DNA of 43,304 bases from Roseateles sp. (GTDB lineage Bacteria > Pseudomonadota > Gammaproteobacteria > Burkholderiales > Burkholderiaceae_C), in contig JAEUPJ010000009.1 of assembly GCA_016790285.1 (NCBI GenBank), forward strand, positions 1 through 43,304, given 5' to 3'. The notes under the pieces were generated by a model that was not told the DNA's origin, made no database searches, and worked only from the letters and a program-made list of their open reading frames with translations. Of this stretch, positions 16,010 to 25,682 are shown in pieces (positions within the stretch are counted from its first letter, which is position 1; the number at the start of each line of letters is the position of its first letter). The translations under genes were made by a program, and so were the position numbers.

Positions 16010-16981
16010 TCAATCTGCAGTGATCTTGCGTTCGGTGATGACCTTCTTCCAGCGCTCGAACTCCGTGTGCTGGAAGGCGGTGAACTGCTCCGGCGTGTTC
16101 GCCACGATCTCGAAGCCTTGCTCCAGCAGCTTGGGCTTGATGTCCGGCGCGTTGAGTGCCGCCACGATACCGGCGTGCAGCTTGGCCTTGATGTCGGCGG
16201 GCAGGCCCTTGGGCGCGGCCACGGCCTGCCAGGAGTAGACCTGCAGGCCCTTCACGCCGACCTCATCGGTCGTGGGCACATCGGGCAGCACAGGCGAGCG
16301 GCGGGCCGCGGTGATGGTGAGGGCGCGCAGCTTGCCGGCCTTGATCTGGGGCAGGGCGGTGTTGATGTTCATGAAGCTCGCGTCCACCTGGTTGCCCAGC
16401 AGGTCGGTCATCACGGGGCCGCCGCCCTTGTAGGGGATGTGCAGGCCCGAGGTGCCGGTCTGCTGCCAGAAGAGTTCGGCGGTGATGTGGTCGCTGGAGC
16501 CGTTGCCGCTGGAGGCGAAGCTCATCTTCTCGGGGTTGGCCTTCAGGAAGGCGAGCACCTCGGCCATCGTCTTGTGGGGCGACGCCGCGGGCACGACCAG
16601 CACGTTGGGTGCCTGCACCGCCACGCTGATGTAGTCCAGGTCCTTGGTCGGGTCGTAGCCGATGTTCTTCAGCAGGTGCGGCCCGATGACGAGGGGCCCG
16701 AGCGACGTGACGAGCAGCGTGTAGCCGTCCGGCGCGGCGCGCTTGACGGTGGCCGTGCCGATGGTGCCGCCGGCGCCGCCGCGGTTGTCCACCACGAAGT
16801 TGCCACCGATCTTCTCCTGCAGCTTGTTGCCCAGCATGCGGGCGATGGCGTCGCTCGACCCGCCGGGCGGGAAGGGCACCAGCAGGGTCACGGGCTTGGC
16901 CGGCCAGGCCTGGGCCAGGGCGGGGCCGGCCGCGCCGAGGGCGGCGAGGCTCAGCAGCGCGGAGGTCAGCAGTCGCTTCAT
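16010..16981 (-). CDS. Tripartite tricarboxylate transporter (Bug/TctC) periplasmic binding protein
   Basis: A 323-residue Bug-family extracytoplasmic solute receptor. It has a signal peptide (cleavage near ALA-QA, residue 23) followed by WPAKPVTLLVPFPPGG, the family N-terminal signature. Further family segments are VVDNRGGAGGTIGT and PYKGGGPVMTDLLGNQVD. These proteins bind carboxylates and other small acids in the periplasm. The position between glucarate dehydratase and KDG dehydratase genes suggests an aldarate or related sugar acid as ligand. No TctA or TctB membrane gene is adjacent, as is common for Bug proteins in Burkholderiales. GGAG lies eight bases before the ATG. The gap to kdgD is 34 bases, consistent with cotranscription. 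Confidence 0.9.
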   Translation of the reverse strand: MKRLLTSALLSLAALGAAGPALAQAWPAKPVTLLVPFPPGGSSDAIARMLGNKLQEKIGGNFVVDNRGGAGGTIGTATVKRAAPDGYTLLVTSLGPLVIGPHLLKNIGYDPTKDLDYISVAVQAPNVLVVPAASPHKTMAEVLAFLKANPEKMSFASSGNGSSDHITAELFWQQTGTSGLHIPYKGGGPVMTDLLGNQVDASFMNINTALPQIKAGKLRALTITAARRSPVLPDVPTTDEVGVKGLQVYSWQAVAAPKGLPADIKAKLHAGIVAALNAPDIKPKLLEQGFEIVANTPEQFTAFQHTEFERWKKVITERKITAD

Positions 16982-17015
16982 GGGGTGTCTCCAGGGGTTG
17001 TTGTGGGCACAGTGG

Positions 17016-17927
17016 TTACTGCGGGCCGAGCTTGTCGATGAGCGCGGCGAGTTGTTCGACTTCCGCCGGCAGCAGGTCCGACAGCGGCGGGCGCACCGGG
17101 CCGGCGCTGTGGCCCACCAGCGTGGCCCCCGCCTTCACGATGGACACGGCATAGCCCTCGGACTTGTTGCGGATGGCGATGTAGGGCAGGAAGAAGTCGC
17201 GGATCAGGCGGTCCGTCGTGGCGGTGTCGCCTGCGGCGTGGGCGTCGTAGAACGCCATGGCCGTCTTCGGGATGAAGTTGAAGACGGCCGACGAGTACAC
17301 CGGGCAGCCCATGGCCTTGTAGGCCCCGGCGAACACCTCGGCCGTGGGCAGGCCGCCCAGGTAGGCGAAGCGCGTGCCCAGCGTCTGGCGGATGGCCACG
17401 AACTTCTCGATGTCGCCCAGGCCGTCCTTGAAGCCGATGAGGTTGGGGCAGCGGTCGGCCAGGATCTGCAGCGAGGCCGGTGTGAGCTTGCAGGCACCGC
17501 GGTTGTAGACGACGACGCCGAACTTCACGCTCTTGCAGACGGCCTCCACGTGCGCGATGAGGCCGGCCTGGCTGGCTTCGGTCAGGTAGTGCGGCAGCAG
17601 CAGGATGCCCTGAGCGCCCAGCGCTTCAGCCTCCTGCGCGTACTGGATGGCCACGCGCGTGCCGCCGCCGGCACCGGCCAGGATGGGCGTGCGGCCGCGG
17701 CAGGTGTCCAGCGCCACGCGGATGACGTCGCGGTACTCGCCCGGCTCCAGCGAGAAGAACTCGCCCGTGCCGCCGGCAGCGAACAGCGCCGAGGCGCCGT
17801 AGGGCTGCAGCCATTCCAGCCGCTCGGCATAGGGCTTGGGCGCGAAGTTGAGGTCGGCGTCGAAGTCGGTCAGCGGGAAGGACAGCAGGCCGGACTCGAG
17901 GACGGTCTTGAGTTCTTGGGGTGACAT
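17016..17927 (-). CDS. kdgD: 5-dehydro-4-deoxyglucarate dehydratase (KDG dehydratase)
   Basis: Dehydrates and decarboxylates 5-dehydro-4-deoxy-D-glucarate to 2,5-dioxopentanoate. The 303-residue protein is a DapA-type aldolase-fold enzyme with GGTGEF at 52-57, the conserved Tyr141 in VVYNRG and the Schiff-base Lys167 in GFKDGLGD. The Leu-Ser-Phe-Pro-Leu-Thr-Asp-Phe start at 14-22 is typical of KdgD within the DapA family. It takes the common product of the glucarate and galactarate dehydratases encoded on either side. Upstream (17976-17998) is a palindromic site matching the operator beside the galactarate dehydratase gene. Confidence 0.93.
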   Translation of the reverse strand: MSPQELKTVLESGLLSFPLTDFDADLNFAPKPYAERLEWLQPYGASALFAAGGTGEFFSLEPGEYRDVIRVALDTCRGRTPILAGAGGGTRVAIQYAQEAEALGAQGILLLPHYLTEASQAGLIAHVEAVCKSVKFGVVVYNRGACKLTPASLQILADRCPNLIGFKDGLGDIEKFVAIRQTLGTRFAYLGGLPTAEVFAGAYKAMGCPVYSSAVFNFIPKTAMAFYDAHAAGDTATTDRLIRDFFLPYIAIRNKSEGYAVSIVKAGATLVGHSAGPVRPPLSDLLPAEVEQLAALIDKLGPQ

Positions 17928-17975
17928 GGGCAGGGCTTTCGGGTGAGGGCGGGGCGGAACAGTCGCGGTGCGACA

Positions 17976-17998
17976 AGTTGTAGGTCATCGTACAACTG
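17976..17998. promoter_or_regulatory. Probable GntR (FadR-type) operator before kdgD
   Basis: AGTTGTA at 17976-17982 and TACAACT at 17991-17997 form a perfect inverted repeat with an eight-base spacer, 49 bases upstream of the kdgD start. The segment TCGTACAACTG (17988-17998) fits the published FadR-subfamily consensus TNGTNNNACNA at all but the last base. The same TTGTA/TACAA half-sites recur at 18837-18864 beside the regulator gene. Confidence 0.6.
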
Positions 17999-18037
17999 TG
18001 TGTGACGTCCGGAGCGCTGGTGGAAACCCGGGGTGGA

Positions 18038-18784
18038 TCAGGCCGTTGGGCTGGCGGGGGCGGCTGCCTGTGCCTGGGCCTTGCGGCGCCGCTCGCGGCT
18101 GTTGCTCAGGTGGGTGCGCATCGCGGCGCGGGCGGATTCGGCGTCCTGGCTGGCGATAGCGTCGAGGATGCTCTCGTGCTCGGCATTGACCCGGCGCATG
18201 TAGGCCAGGCGCTCGGCGGTCATGTCGGGGTCGGGCTCAAGGCGGGCGCGCGGAATGATCTGCGCGCCGAGCGTGGCGATCAGCTCGGTGAAGTGGTGGT
18301 TCTGCGTCGCCCGCGCGATCTCCAGGTGAAACTGGAAGTCGGCCGCCACCGAGTCTTCACCCGCCTCCACGGCGGCGATGACCGCATCCAGCGCCTGCCG
18401 CAGCGCGCCGAGGTTGGCTTCGGTGCGGCGCTGGGCGGCGAGCCCGGCGGCTTCGGTCTCCAGACCGATGCGCAGCTCCAGCACCGCGATGACGTCCTGC
18501 AGCGTGCTGAACTGCTCCGGCGTGATCTTGAACGAGGGGCCGTCTCCCGGCCCGATCACGAAGGTGCCGATGCCATGCCGCGTCTCCACCAGCCCGGCCG
18601 CCTGTAGCTTGGACAGCGCCTCCCGCACGACGGTGCGGCTCACCTCGAACTCGCCCATGATCGCGGCCTCGGTGGGCAGCTTGTCGCCCGGCTGCAGCTG
18701 GCCCGCGCGGATGCGGTCGCCGAAGCGCTCCACGACTTCATGGGCCAGGGTGCGGGGCCGGCGGCGGCTGACAGGGGCGTGCAT
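18038..18784 (-). CDS. GntR-family (FadR/FCD subfamily) transcriptional regulator
   Basis: A 248-residue regulator with an N-terminal winged helix domain (about 12-77, containing [20 protein letters not shown]) and an all-helical FCD ligand domain (about 95-230). Likely metal-site residues Asp149 and His153 sit in [14 protein letters not shown] regulators of this type usually repress sugar-acid genes and release DNA when the acid or a pathway intermediate binds. It is divergent from the galactarate dehydratase gene and precedes kdgD on its own strand. Matching palindromes occur in both flanking promoters. The C-terminus is Ala-rich and probably disordered. Inducer likely an aldarate or KDG (inference). 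Confidence 0.9.
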   Translation of the reverse strand: MHAPVSRRRPRTLAHEVVERFGDRIRAGQLQPGDKLPTEAAIMGEFEVSRTVVREALSKLQAAGLVETRHGIGTFVIGPGDGPSFKITPEQFSTLQDVIAVLELRIGLETEAAGLAAQRRTEANLGALRQALDAVIAAVEAGEDSVAADFQFHLEIARATQNHHFTELIATLGAQIIPRARLEPDPDMTAERLAYMRRVNAEHESILDAIASQDAESARAAMRTHLSNSRERRRKAQAQAAAPASPTA

Positions 18785-18836
18785 TTGCGGGTTATCCCGG
18801 AACTTTGGACGGGGCGGGGCGTCTACAGTGCATTAT

Positions 18837-18864
18837 GTTGTACGACAACTGGACGACGTACAAC
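18837..18864. promoter_or_regulatory. Probable GntR (FadR-type) operator between regulator and galactarate dehydratase genes
   Basis: GTTGTACGACAAC at 18837-18849 is a perfect palindrome. Its core TTGTACGACAA (18838-18848) matches the FadR-subfamily consensus TNGTNNNACNA exactly. A further half-site, GTACAAC, follows at 18858-18864. The site lies between the divergent regulator (start 18784) and dehydratase (start 18900) genes, so one bound regulator could control both. Confidence 0.75.
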
Positions 18865-18899
18865 GACTGCCGCGCACTGTAGCCACTCCCACGCCAGAC

Positions 18900-20489
18900 A
18901 TGAATGCCGTTTCCCCCCGCCCCCCGCTGACCCTGCGCATGCGCGCCGAGGACAACGTCGCCATCGTCGCCAACGACGGCGGCCTGCCCGAAGGCACCGT
19001 GCTGCCCGAGGGCGTGCCCGGCGCGGGCCTGGTGCTGCGCGACAAGGTGCCCCAGGGCCACAAGGTCGCGCTGCGCGACATCGCCGTGGGCGAGGCGGTG
19101 CTGCGCTACGGCGTGCCCATCGGCTACGCGCTGCAGCCCATCCCCGCGGGTCGCTGGGTGCACGAGCGGCTGCTGCAGATGCCCTCGGCGCGCGCGCTGG
19201 AGGGCCTGCCGCTGGCGACCGTGCGGCCGCCCGCGGCCGAACCCCTCACCGGCTACACCTTCGAGGGCTACCGCAACCCTGACGGCTCGGTGGGCACGCG
19301 CAACATCCTGGCCATCACGACCACCGTGCAGTGCGTGGCCGGTGTCGTCGCGCAGGCCGTGGCCCGCATCAAGGCCGAACTGCTGCCCCGGTTCCCGAAC
19401 GTCGACGACGTCATCGGCCTGGAGCACAGCTACGGCTGCGGCGTGGCCATCGACGCGCCCGACGCCGTCATTCCCATCCGCACGCTGCGCAACATCTCGC
19501 TCAACCCGAACTTCGGTGGCGAGGTGATGGTGGTGAGCCTGGGCTGCGAGAAGCTGCAGCCGGCGCGGCTGCTGCCGCCGGGGTCCTTCCCCATCGCCGA
19601 CGAGCGCGACCCCGGCGCCGGCCCCGAGACCATCTGCCTGCAGGACGACGCGCACGTGGGCTTCATGTCCATGCTCGACGACATCGTGCAAAGCGCTCGC
19701 CCCCACCTCGAGCGCCTGAACGCCCGCCGCCGCGAGACCGTGCCGGCCAGCGAACTCATCGTGGGCGTGCAGTGCGGCGGCAGCGATGCCTTCTCGGGCG
19801 TCACGGCCAACCCGGCCGTGGGCTTCTGCGCCGACCTGCTCGTGCGCGCCGGCGCCACCGTCTTGTTCAGCGAGAACACCGAGGTCCGCGACGCGGTCGA
19901 GCAGCTCACCAGCCGCGCGGCCACGCCCGAGGTGGCCGAGGCCATCGTGCGCGAGCTGGGCTGGTACGACCGCTACCTCGACCGCGGCCGCGTGGACCGG
20001 GCCGCCAACACCACGCCGGGCAACAAGGCCGGCGGCCTGTCCAACATCGCCGAGAAGGCGATGGGCTCCATCATCAAGAGCGGCAGCTCGGCCATCTCGC
20101 ACGTGCTCGCGCCCGGCGAGAAGCTGCGCCGCGACCAGCGCGGCCTCGTCTACGCCGCCACGCCGGCCAGCGACTTCATCTGCGGCACGCTGCAGCTGGC
20201 CGCCGGCATGAACCTGCACATCTTCACCACCGGCCGCGGCACGCCCTACGGCCTGGCGGAGTGCCCGGTCGTCAAGGTGGCCACCCGCACCGACCTGGCC
20301 CGGCGCTGGCACGACCTGATGGACGTGAACGCCGGGCGCATCGCCGACGGCGAGGCTTCCATCGAGGAGACGGGCTGGGCGATGTTCCAGCTGTTGCTGG
20401 ACGTGGCCAGCGGCCGACGCAAGACCTGGGCCGAGCACTGGAGGCTGCACAACGCGCTGGTGCTGTTCAACCCGGCGCCCATCACCTGA
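18900..20489 (+). CDS. garD: Galactarate dehydratase (UxaA/GarD family)
   Basis: Dehydrates meso-galactarate to 5-dehydro-4-deoxy-D-glucarate, the same intermediate formed from glucarate. The 529-residue protein has the two-part UxaA-family build: an N-terminal SAF-like domain (about 12-95) and a large C-terminal domain beginning at [15 protein letters not shown]. Conserved Cys/His-containing segments [16 protein letters not shown] and [12 protein letters not shown] are candidates for the metal site. Length matches E. coli GarD (about 523) better than altronate dehydratase, although altronate remains possible. The start ATG at 18900 gives the expected N-terminus; an open frame extends upstream across the regulator gene and is not used. 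Probably repressed by the divergent GntR protein. Confidence 0.88.
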   Translation: MNAVSPRPPLTLRMRAEDNVAIVANDGGLPEGTVLPEGVPGAGLVLRDKVPQGHKVALRDIAVGEAVLRYGVPIGYALQPIPAGRWVHERLLQMPSARALEGLPLATVRPPAAEPLTGYTFEGYRNPDGSVGTRNILAITTTVQCVAGVVAQAVARIKAELLPRFPNVDDVIGLEHSYGCGVAIDAPDAVIPIRTLRNISLNPNFGGEVMVVSLGCEKLQPARLLPPGSFPIADERDPGAGPETICLQDDAHVGFMSMLDDIVQSARPHLERLNARRRETVPASELIVGVQCGGSDAFSGVTANPAVGFCADLLVRAGATVLFSENTEVRDAVEQLTSRAATPEVAEAIVRELGWYDRYLDRGRVDRAANTTPGNKAGGLSNIAEKAMGSIIKSGSSAISHVLAPGEKLRRDQRGLVYAATPASDFICGTLQLAAGMNLHIFTTGRGTPYGLAECPVVKVATRTDLARRWHDLMDVNAGRIADGEASIEETGWAMFQLLLDVASGRRKTWAEHWRLHNALVLFNPAPIT

Positions 20490-20563
20490 GGCTTCGTTAG
20501 GGCTCGGGCTGCATGTGATACTGCCGCGGGCATCCGGGCAAGGGTGCGCCTCACAGGCTGACG

Positions 20564-23152
20564 ATGCAAGACCACGACGCGCAGACCGGGCAGGGCGCCG
20601 CGCCACCCGATGCCAGCCACCTCTTTCCGGGCGCCACGCTGTCTGCGGCCATGCTCAGTGCCCATGACTGGAGCACCTCGCCCCTGGGCCCGCTGCCGCA
20701 CTGGTGCCCCGCACTGCGCGCCGCCGCGTCCTGGCTGGCCTCCTCGCCTGTGCCGAAATGGCTCGCCTGGGGTGACGAGCTGGCCATGGTCTACAACGAG
20801 GCCTATGCCCGCTTGCTCGGGCCCAAACATCCGCAGGCGCTCGGCCAATCGCTGCGCACGGTGTGGGCCGAGGCCTGGCCGGTGCTCGAGGAGCTCGTGG
20901 CCACCACGCTGCGGGGCGAAGGCGTCTACCGGGAGGATTTCCCCGTCCAGGTGAAGGAAGGCGACACGCTGAGGACAGCGTGGTTCACGTTCTGGTTTGC
21001 GCCGCTGCACGACGAGGAAGGCGCGGTGCGCGGCCTGCTCGCCACCGTGTGGGAGACGACCGAGAAAGTGCGTGCCCAGCAGACCCTGGCCGACAAGCAG
21101 GCGGCGCTGCAGGCCCTGGCCGCCGGCAACCTGCGCCTGGAGGCCGAGCGGCTGGCTCAGCAGCAGGAGATCGCCGATCGCTACCGGCTGGCCGCCCTCG
21201 CCACCAACGACGCCATCTGGGACTGGCAGCTCGCCGACGGCCAGGTGATCTGGAACCCGGCGCTGGCGCGGCTCTTCGGCCATGCGCTGGAGCAGACCGA
21301 CGCCCAGTGGTGGCTCGGCCACATCCACCCCGAGGACCGCTCTCGCGTCGAGACGAGCATCCACGCCGTCATCGACGGTGCAGGGGATGCCTGGACGGGC
21401 GAGTACCGCTTCCAGCGCGCGGATGGCAGCTATGCCGCCGTCTTCGACCGCGGCTCGGTGCTGCGCGACAACCAGGGGCAGGCGGTGCGCATGATCGGCG
21501 CCATGCTCGACCTGTCCTCGCGCAAGGCCGCCGAAGCCGCCCTGCGCCAGAGCGAGCAGCAGTTCCAGGCGCTGTTCGAGCGCATCGACGAGGGCTTCTG
21601 CGTCATCGAGTTCCTCGACGGCCCGCACGGGCCGATGAGCGACTACGTGCACATCCTGGCCAACCCGGCCTACCTCGCCAATGCGGGCATCGCCAACGTC
21701 GTCGGCCAGAAGGTGCGCGACATGGTCCCCGACGAGGCCGACGCCTGGGTCGACATCTACCGCCGGGTGCTGTTGACCGGCGAGCCGGTGCGCTTCGAGC
21801 GCGAGCTGGTCAAGACCTCGCGCTACCTGGAGCTGGCGGCCTTTCGCATCGAACCACCCGAGCTGCGCCAGGTGGCCGTGCTGTTCCAGGACGTGACGTC
21901 GCGCCACCGCGCCGAGATGGCCCTGCGCGAACTCAACGACAACCTGGAGCGCCGCGTCGCTGCCGAGGTGGCCGAGCGGCTGCGCACCGAAGAGGCGCTG
22001 CGCCAGTCGCAGAAGATGGAAGCCGTGGGCCAGCTCACCGGCGGCATCGCGCACGACTTCAACAACATGCTGGCCGTGGTGCTCAGCTCGCTGGACCTGC
22101 TGGACCGCAAGTTCCTCGCCGACGACCCGCGTGCACGGCGCTTCGTGGACTCCGCGCGCAACGGCGCCCGGCGCGCCGCGCAGCTCACGCAGCGGCTGCT
22201 GGCCTTTGCACGGCAGCAGCCGCTCAAGCCCGAGTCGCTGGACATCAACAAGCTGGTCGCGGGCATGTCGGACCTGCTGCGCCACTCGCTGGGCGGCGGC
22301 GTGCAGCTGGAGACGGTGCTGGCCGGCGGCCTGTGGCGCACCCACATCGACCCCAACCAGCTCGAGAGCGCCATCCTCAACCTCGCGGTGAACGCCCGCG
22401 ACGCCATGGACCCGATGGGCGAGGGCCGGCTCACCATCGAGACGGCCAACTGCCATCTGAACGAACGTTATGCCGCCGAGCACCCGGGCGTGCAGGCGGG
22501 CCAGTACGTGATGGTGGCCGTGACCGACACCGGCACCGGCATGTCACCCGACGTGGTCGCCAAGGCGTTCGAGCCCTTCTTCACCACCAAGGAGGTCGGC
22601 CGCGGCACGGGCCTCGGGCTCAGCCAGGTGTATGGCTTCGTGCGCCAGTCCGGCGGCCACGCCAAGATCTACTCGGAGCTCGGGCACGGCACCACCGTCA
22701 AGCTCTACATGCCGCGCCAGGTGGGCGCCCAGGTGGCGGACGAGGACGTGGAGCAGGCCGCTGCCGGGCTGCATGGCGACGGCAAGGAGCTCATCCTCGT
22801 GGTGGAGGACGAACCGGCCATGCGCGCCCTGTCGGTGGAGACACTGCAGGAACTCGGCTACCGCGTGCTCGAGGCCGACAGCGGCCAGGCGGCGCTGCGC
22901 CTGCTGGATGCCCATGCCGACATCTCGCTGCTGTTCACCGACGTCGTCATGCCCGGCATGAACGGCCGCAAGCTCGCCGACGAGGCGCGCCGCCGCCGCG
23001 CCGACCTCAAGGTGCTGTTCACGACGGGCTACACCCGCAATGCGGTGGTGCACAACGGCGTGCTGGACCCCGGCGTGCACCTGATCGGCAAGCCGTTTAC
23101 GCTGGACGAACTCGCCGCGCGGGTGCGCGAGGTGCTGGACGGCGACGTGTAG
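20564..23152 (+). CDS. Soluble PAS-containing hybrid histidine kinase with C-terminal receiver
   Basis: An 862-residue sensor kinase without membrane helices, so presumably cytoplasmic. Order: a PAS-like domain (about 45-170), a coiled linker (170-205), a second PAS (205-320), a third PAS-like domain (330-450), another coiled coil, the HisKA domain with His497 in GGIAHDFNN, the ATPase domain (N-box Asn610, GTGLGLS at 681-687) and a receiver (about 743-860). The receiver has acidic Asp748/Glu749, phospho-acceptor Asp793 and Lys843. The receiver may pass phosphate to an unlinked phosphotransfer protein or tune the kinase. No output regulator gene is adjacent. PAS ligand unknown. Confidence 0.9.
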   Translation: MQDHDAQTGQGAAPPDASHLFPGATLSAAMLSAHDWSTSPLGPLPHWCPALRAAASWLASSPVPKWLAWGDELAMVYNEAYARLLGPKHPQALGQSLRTVWAEAWPVLEELVATTLRGEGVYREDFPVQVKEGDTLRTAWFTFWFAPLHDEEGAVRGLLATVWETTEKVRAQQTLADKQAALQALAAGNLRLEAERLAQQQEIADRYRLAALATNDAIWDWQLADGQVIWNPALARLFGHALEQTDAQWWLGHIHPEDRSRVETSIHAVIDGAGDAWTGEYRFQRADGSYAAVFDRGSVLRDNQGQAVRMIGAMLDLSSRKAAEAALRQSEQQFQALFERIDEGFCVIEFLDGPHGPMSDYVHILANPAYLANAGIANVVGQKVRDMVPDEADAWVDIYRRVLLTGEPVRFERELVKTSRYLELAAFRIEPPELRQVAVLFQDVTSRHRAEMALRELNDNLERRVAAEVAERLRTEEALRQSQKMEAVGQLTGGIAHDFNNMLAVVLSSLDLLDRKFLADDPRARRFVDSARNGARRAAQLTQRLLAFARQQPLKPESLDINKLVAGMSDLLRHSLGGGVQLETVLAGGLWRTHIDPNQLESAILNLAVNARDAMDPMGEGRLTIETANCHLNERYAAEHPGVQAGQYVMVAVTDTGTGMSPDVVAKAFEPFFTTKEVGRGTGLGLSQVYGFVRQSGGHAKIYSELGHGTTVKLYMPRQVGAQVADEDVEQAAAGLHGDGKELILVVEDEPAMRALSVETLQELGYRVLEADSGQAALRLLDAHADISLLFTDVVMPGMNGRKLADEARRRRADLKVLFTTGYTRNAVVHNGVLDPGVHLIGKPFTLDELAARVREVLDGDV

Positions 23153-23221
23153 GCGCGGGCCTGCATGCGGCAGGCGTGTTGTCCGGCACCGCCACGGCGC
23201 GGTGGCGGCCAGCATGGCCCG

Positions 23222-24880
23222 ATGCGCCCAGCCCCTCACCCGCTCGCCGGCCAGCCGGCGCCTCCCGACGTGCTGATCGACCTGGAGGCCCTGCGGGAGG
23301 CCTACTTCTGGCGCCGGCCCGACCCCGCCAGCCCCGAGCAGGCCGTCAGCTTCGGCACGTCCGGCCACCGGGGCTCGGCGTTGGACGGGTCGTTCAACGA
23401 GTGGCATGTGCTGGCCATCACCCAGGCCATCTGTGACCACCGCAGGCGCCAGGGCATCGCCGGCCCGCTGTTCCTCGGGGCCGACACGCATGCCCTGTCC
23501 GAGCCGGCCACGGTCAGCGCCGTCGAGGTGCTGGTGGCCAATGGCGTGGACGTCATGCTGGCGCCGGCGGGCCAGTTCACGCCCACGCCGGCCGTGTCGT
23601 TGGCCATCCTGACCTACAACCGGGACCGCGAGGGCTCGCAGCGGGCGGACGGCATCGTGATCACGCCCTCCCACAACCCGCCGCGCGATGGCGGCTTCAA
23701 GTACAACCCGCCGCACGGCGGGCCCGCCGAAGCCACCATCACAGCCGGCATCCAGGCCGCCGCCAATGGCTACCTGGCGCAGATGCTCCAGGGCGTGCTC
23801 CGGCGTGACGCCGAGCGGGCGCTGGCGACGAGCCACTGCCATGAGTACGACTTCCAGGGCCACTACGTCCAGGCCCTGGGCGAGGTCATCGACTTCGATC
23901 TCATCCGCAGCGCCGGGCTGCAGCTCGCGGTGGACTCGCTGGGCGGCGCGGGCGTGGACTACTGGCCGGCGATCGCCGAGCATTACCGGCTGCCGTTGAC
24001 GGTGGTGAGCCGCGTCGTGGACCCGCGCTTCGCGTTCATGACGCTGGACGGCGACGGGCAGATCCGCATGGACCCGTCATCCCCGTGGGCCATGCGCCGG
24101 CTGACGGCGCTGCAGGACCGTTTCGACGTGGCTTTCGCCTGCGACACCGACCATGACCGGCACGGCATCGTCACGCGCAGCAGCGGCCTGATGCCGCCCA
24201 ACCACTACCTGAGCGTCGCGGCCGACTACCTGATGCGCCACCGGCCCGGTTGGCCGGCCGAGGCGGGCATCGGCAAGACGGTGGTCACCACGGCGTTGAT
24301 CGACCGCATCGCGCGCCGCCTGGGCTGCACGTTGTCGGAGGTGCCGGTGGGCTTCAAATGGTTCGTGCCGGGGCTGCTTGCCGGCCGGCTGGGGCTGGCC
24401 TGCGAGGAGAGCGCCGGCGCGACGCTGCTGCGCCGCGACGGGCGGGTCTGGACGACCGACAAGGACGGCATGGCGGCTGCCTGGCTGGCCGCCGAGATCG
24501 CCGCCCGCACCGGGCGCGACCCGGGGGAGGCCTACGCCCGGCTGACCGCCGACCTCGGCGAGCCGCTGGCCGACCGCGTCGAGGGGCCCGCCACGCGGGC
24601 GCAGAAGGCGCGGCTGGCGGCGCTGAGCCCGGCCGATGTCTCGGCGACGTCGCTCGCGGGCGAGCCGATCACGGCCGTGCTGGACCGCGCGTCGGGCAAC
24701 GGCGAAGCCATCGGGGGCATCAAGGTCTGCACGGCCAGCGGCTGGTTCGCCGCACGGCCCTCGGGCACGGAGGACCTGTACAAGGTCTACGCCGAGAGCT
24801 TCCGGGACGAGGCGCACCTGCGCCAGCTGCTCGACGAGGCGCGCGCCCTGGTGGACCGCGCCCTGGCCGTGCCGGCCTGA
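23222..24880 (+). CDS. pgm: Phosphoglucomutase, alpha-D-glucose phosphate-specific
   Basis: Interconverts glucose 1-phosphate and glucose 6-phosphate, linking glycogen and nucleotide-sugar synthesis to glycolysis. The 552-residue protein is near the 546 of E. coli Pgm. Motifs run in the expected order: FGTSGHRG at 44-51, phospho-Ser150 in TPSHNPP, metal loop CDTDHDRHG with Asp308, Asp310 and Asp312, sugar-binding EESAGA, and phosphate-binding RPSGTEDLYKVY near the C-terminus. The ATG at 23222 gives the usual family N-terminus; an in-frame ATG at 23165 would add 19 Cys/Gly/Pro-rich residues and looks less likely. The stop is one base from the convergent amidotransferase stop. Confidence 0.92.
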   Translation: MRPAPHPLAGQPAPPDVLIDLEALREAYFWRRPDPASPEQAVSFGTSGHRGSALDGSFNEWHVLAITQAICDHRRRQGIAGPLFLGADTHALSEPATVSAVEVLVANGVDVMLAPAGQFTPTPAVSLAILTYNRDREGSQRADGIVITPSHNPPRDGGFKYNPPHGGPAEATITAGIQAAANGYLAQMLQGVLRRDAERALATSHCHEYDFQGHYVQALGEVIDFDLIRSAGLQLAVDSLGGAGVDYWPAIAEHYRLPLTVVSRVVDPRFAFMTLDGDGQIRMDPSSPWAMRRLTALQDRFDVAFACDTDHDRHGIVTRSSGLMPPNHYLSVAADYLMRHRPGWPAEAGIGKTVVTTALIDRIARRLGCTLSEVPVGFKWFVPGLLAGRLGLACEESAGATLLRRDGRVWTTDKDGMAAAWLAAEIAARTGRDPGEAYARLTADLGEPLADRVEGPATRAQKARLAALSPADVSATSLAGEPITAVLDRASGNGEAIGGIKVCTASGWFAARPSGTEDLYKVYAESFRDEAHLRQLLDEARALVDRALAVPA

Positions 24881-24881
24881 A

Positions 24882-25682
24882 TCAGGCGGCGGCCTGGGCC
24901 GCCACGCCTTCGCTCAGAAAGAGGCAGTCGCCGTCCTGGAACACGCGCACCTCGCCGGGGGCGAACGCCTGCCAGGCTTCGCCATGGGTCAGCGGCTCGG
25001 TGGAGACGAGGGCCATGCGGTCGGCCGGGTTGTTGACGGTGGCCAGGTCCACGCTCAGGTCGCCGTCGCGCAGCTGCACGTGGCCGAAGGGCGGGCGACG
25101 CTGCAGCCAGTGCAGCCGGGTGGAGGCGTGCGCCAGCATGGCGCGGCCGTCTGTCAGCAGCAGGTTGAAGCGGCCGTGCTCGGCGATCTCGTGGATCCAG
25201 GGGGTGATCGTGGCGGCCAGTTCCGGCCAATCGGGCAGGCGGCTGCCGAAGTGCTGTTGCAGGCGCTGCATCAGCCAGCAGAAGGCGCGCTCGCTGTCGG
25301 TTTCGCCGGCGGGGGTGAAGCTGCCGTCCAGCGCCGGGTGGAAGTCCTTCAGGCAGCCGTTGTGGGCGAAGACCCAGGTGCGGCCCGCCCACTCGCGGCG
25401 AAAGGGGTGGCAGTTCTCGACCGACCGGGCGCCCTGCGTGGCCTTGCGGATGTGGGCCAGGATGTTGCGGGCCCGCACCGGGTGCTGCACCAGATGACGC
25501 GCCAGGGCCGACTCGGCGGCCGGGGTGTCCTCCACCGTCACCTCGCAGCGCTCGCCTTCGTGGAAGGCCACGCCCCAGCCGTCGACGTGGTCTGCGGTGC
25601 GACCACCGCGGGCGGCGAAGCCGCTCAACGAGAAGGTGGCGGCAGCCGGCTGGCGGCTGTTGAGGGCGAAAAGCTCACACAT
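24882..25682 (-). CDS. Class II glutamine amidotransferase (YafJ-type)
   Basis: A 266-residue stand-alone N-terminal-nucleophile amidotransferase domain. After removal of Met, Cys2 in MCELFALN is the nucleophile, which fixes the start at 25682. Other family features are HVDGWGVAFH, AHIRKAT, and AHNGCL with the glutamine-binding Asn-Gly. These proteins release ammonia from glutamine, but the YafJ branch lacks a synthase domain and its acceptor is not known. It converges with phosphoglucomutase, the two stops being one base apart. There is no clear operon partner. Confidence 0.88.
   Translation of the reverse strand: MCELFALNSRQPAAATFSLSGFAARGGRTADHVDGWGVAFHEGERCEVTVEDTPAAESALARHLVQHPVRARNILAHIRKATQGARSVENCHPFRREWAGRTWVFAHNGCLKDFHPALDGSFTPAGETDSERAFCWLMQRLQQHFGSRLPDWPELAATITPWIHEIAEHGRFNLLLTDGRAMLAHASTRLHWLQRRPPFGHVQLRDGDLSVDLATVNNPADRMALVSTEPLTHGEAWQAFAPGEVRVFQDGDCLFLSEGVAAQAAA

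Noticed and set aside
18378-18899. A long upstream extension of the galactarate dehydratase frame
   Set aside because: It would run across the GntR gene and the operator. The family N-terminus begins at the ATG at 18900.
20246-22483. A 745-codon minus-strand open frame across garD and the histidine kinase gene
   Set aside because: Composition is Gln/His/Val/Ala-rich without motifs, and it spans two well-supported genes on the other strand.
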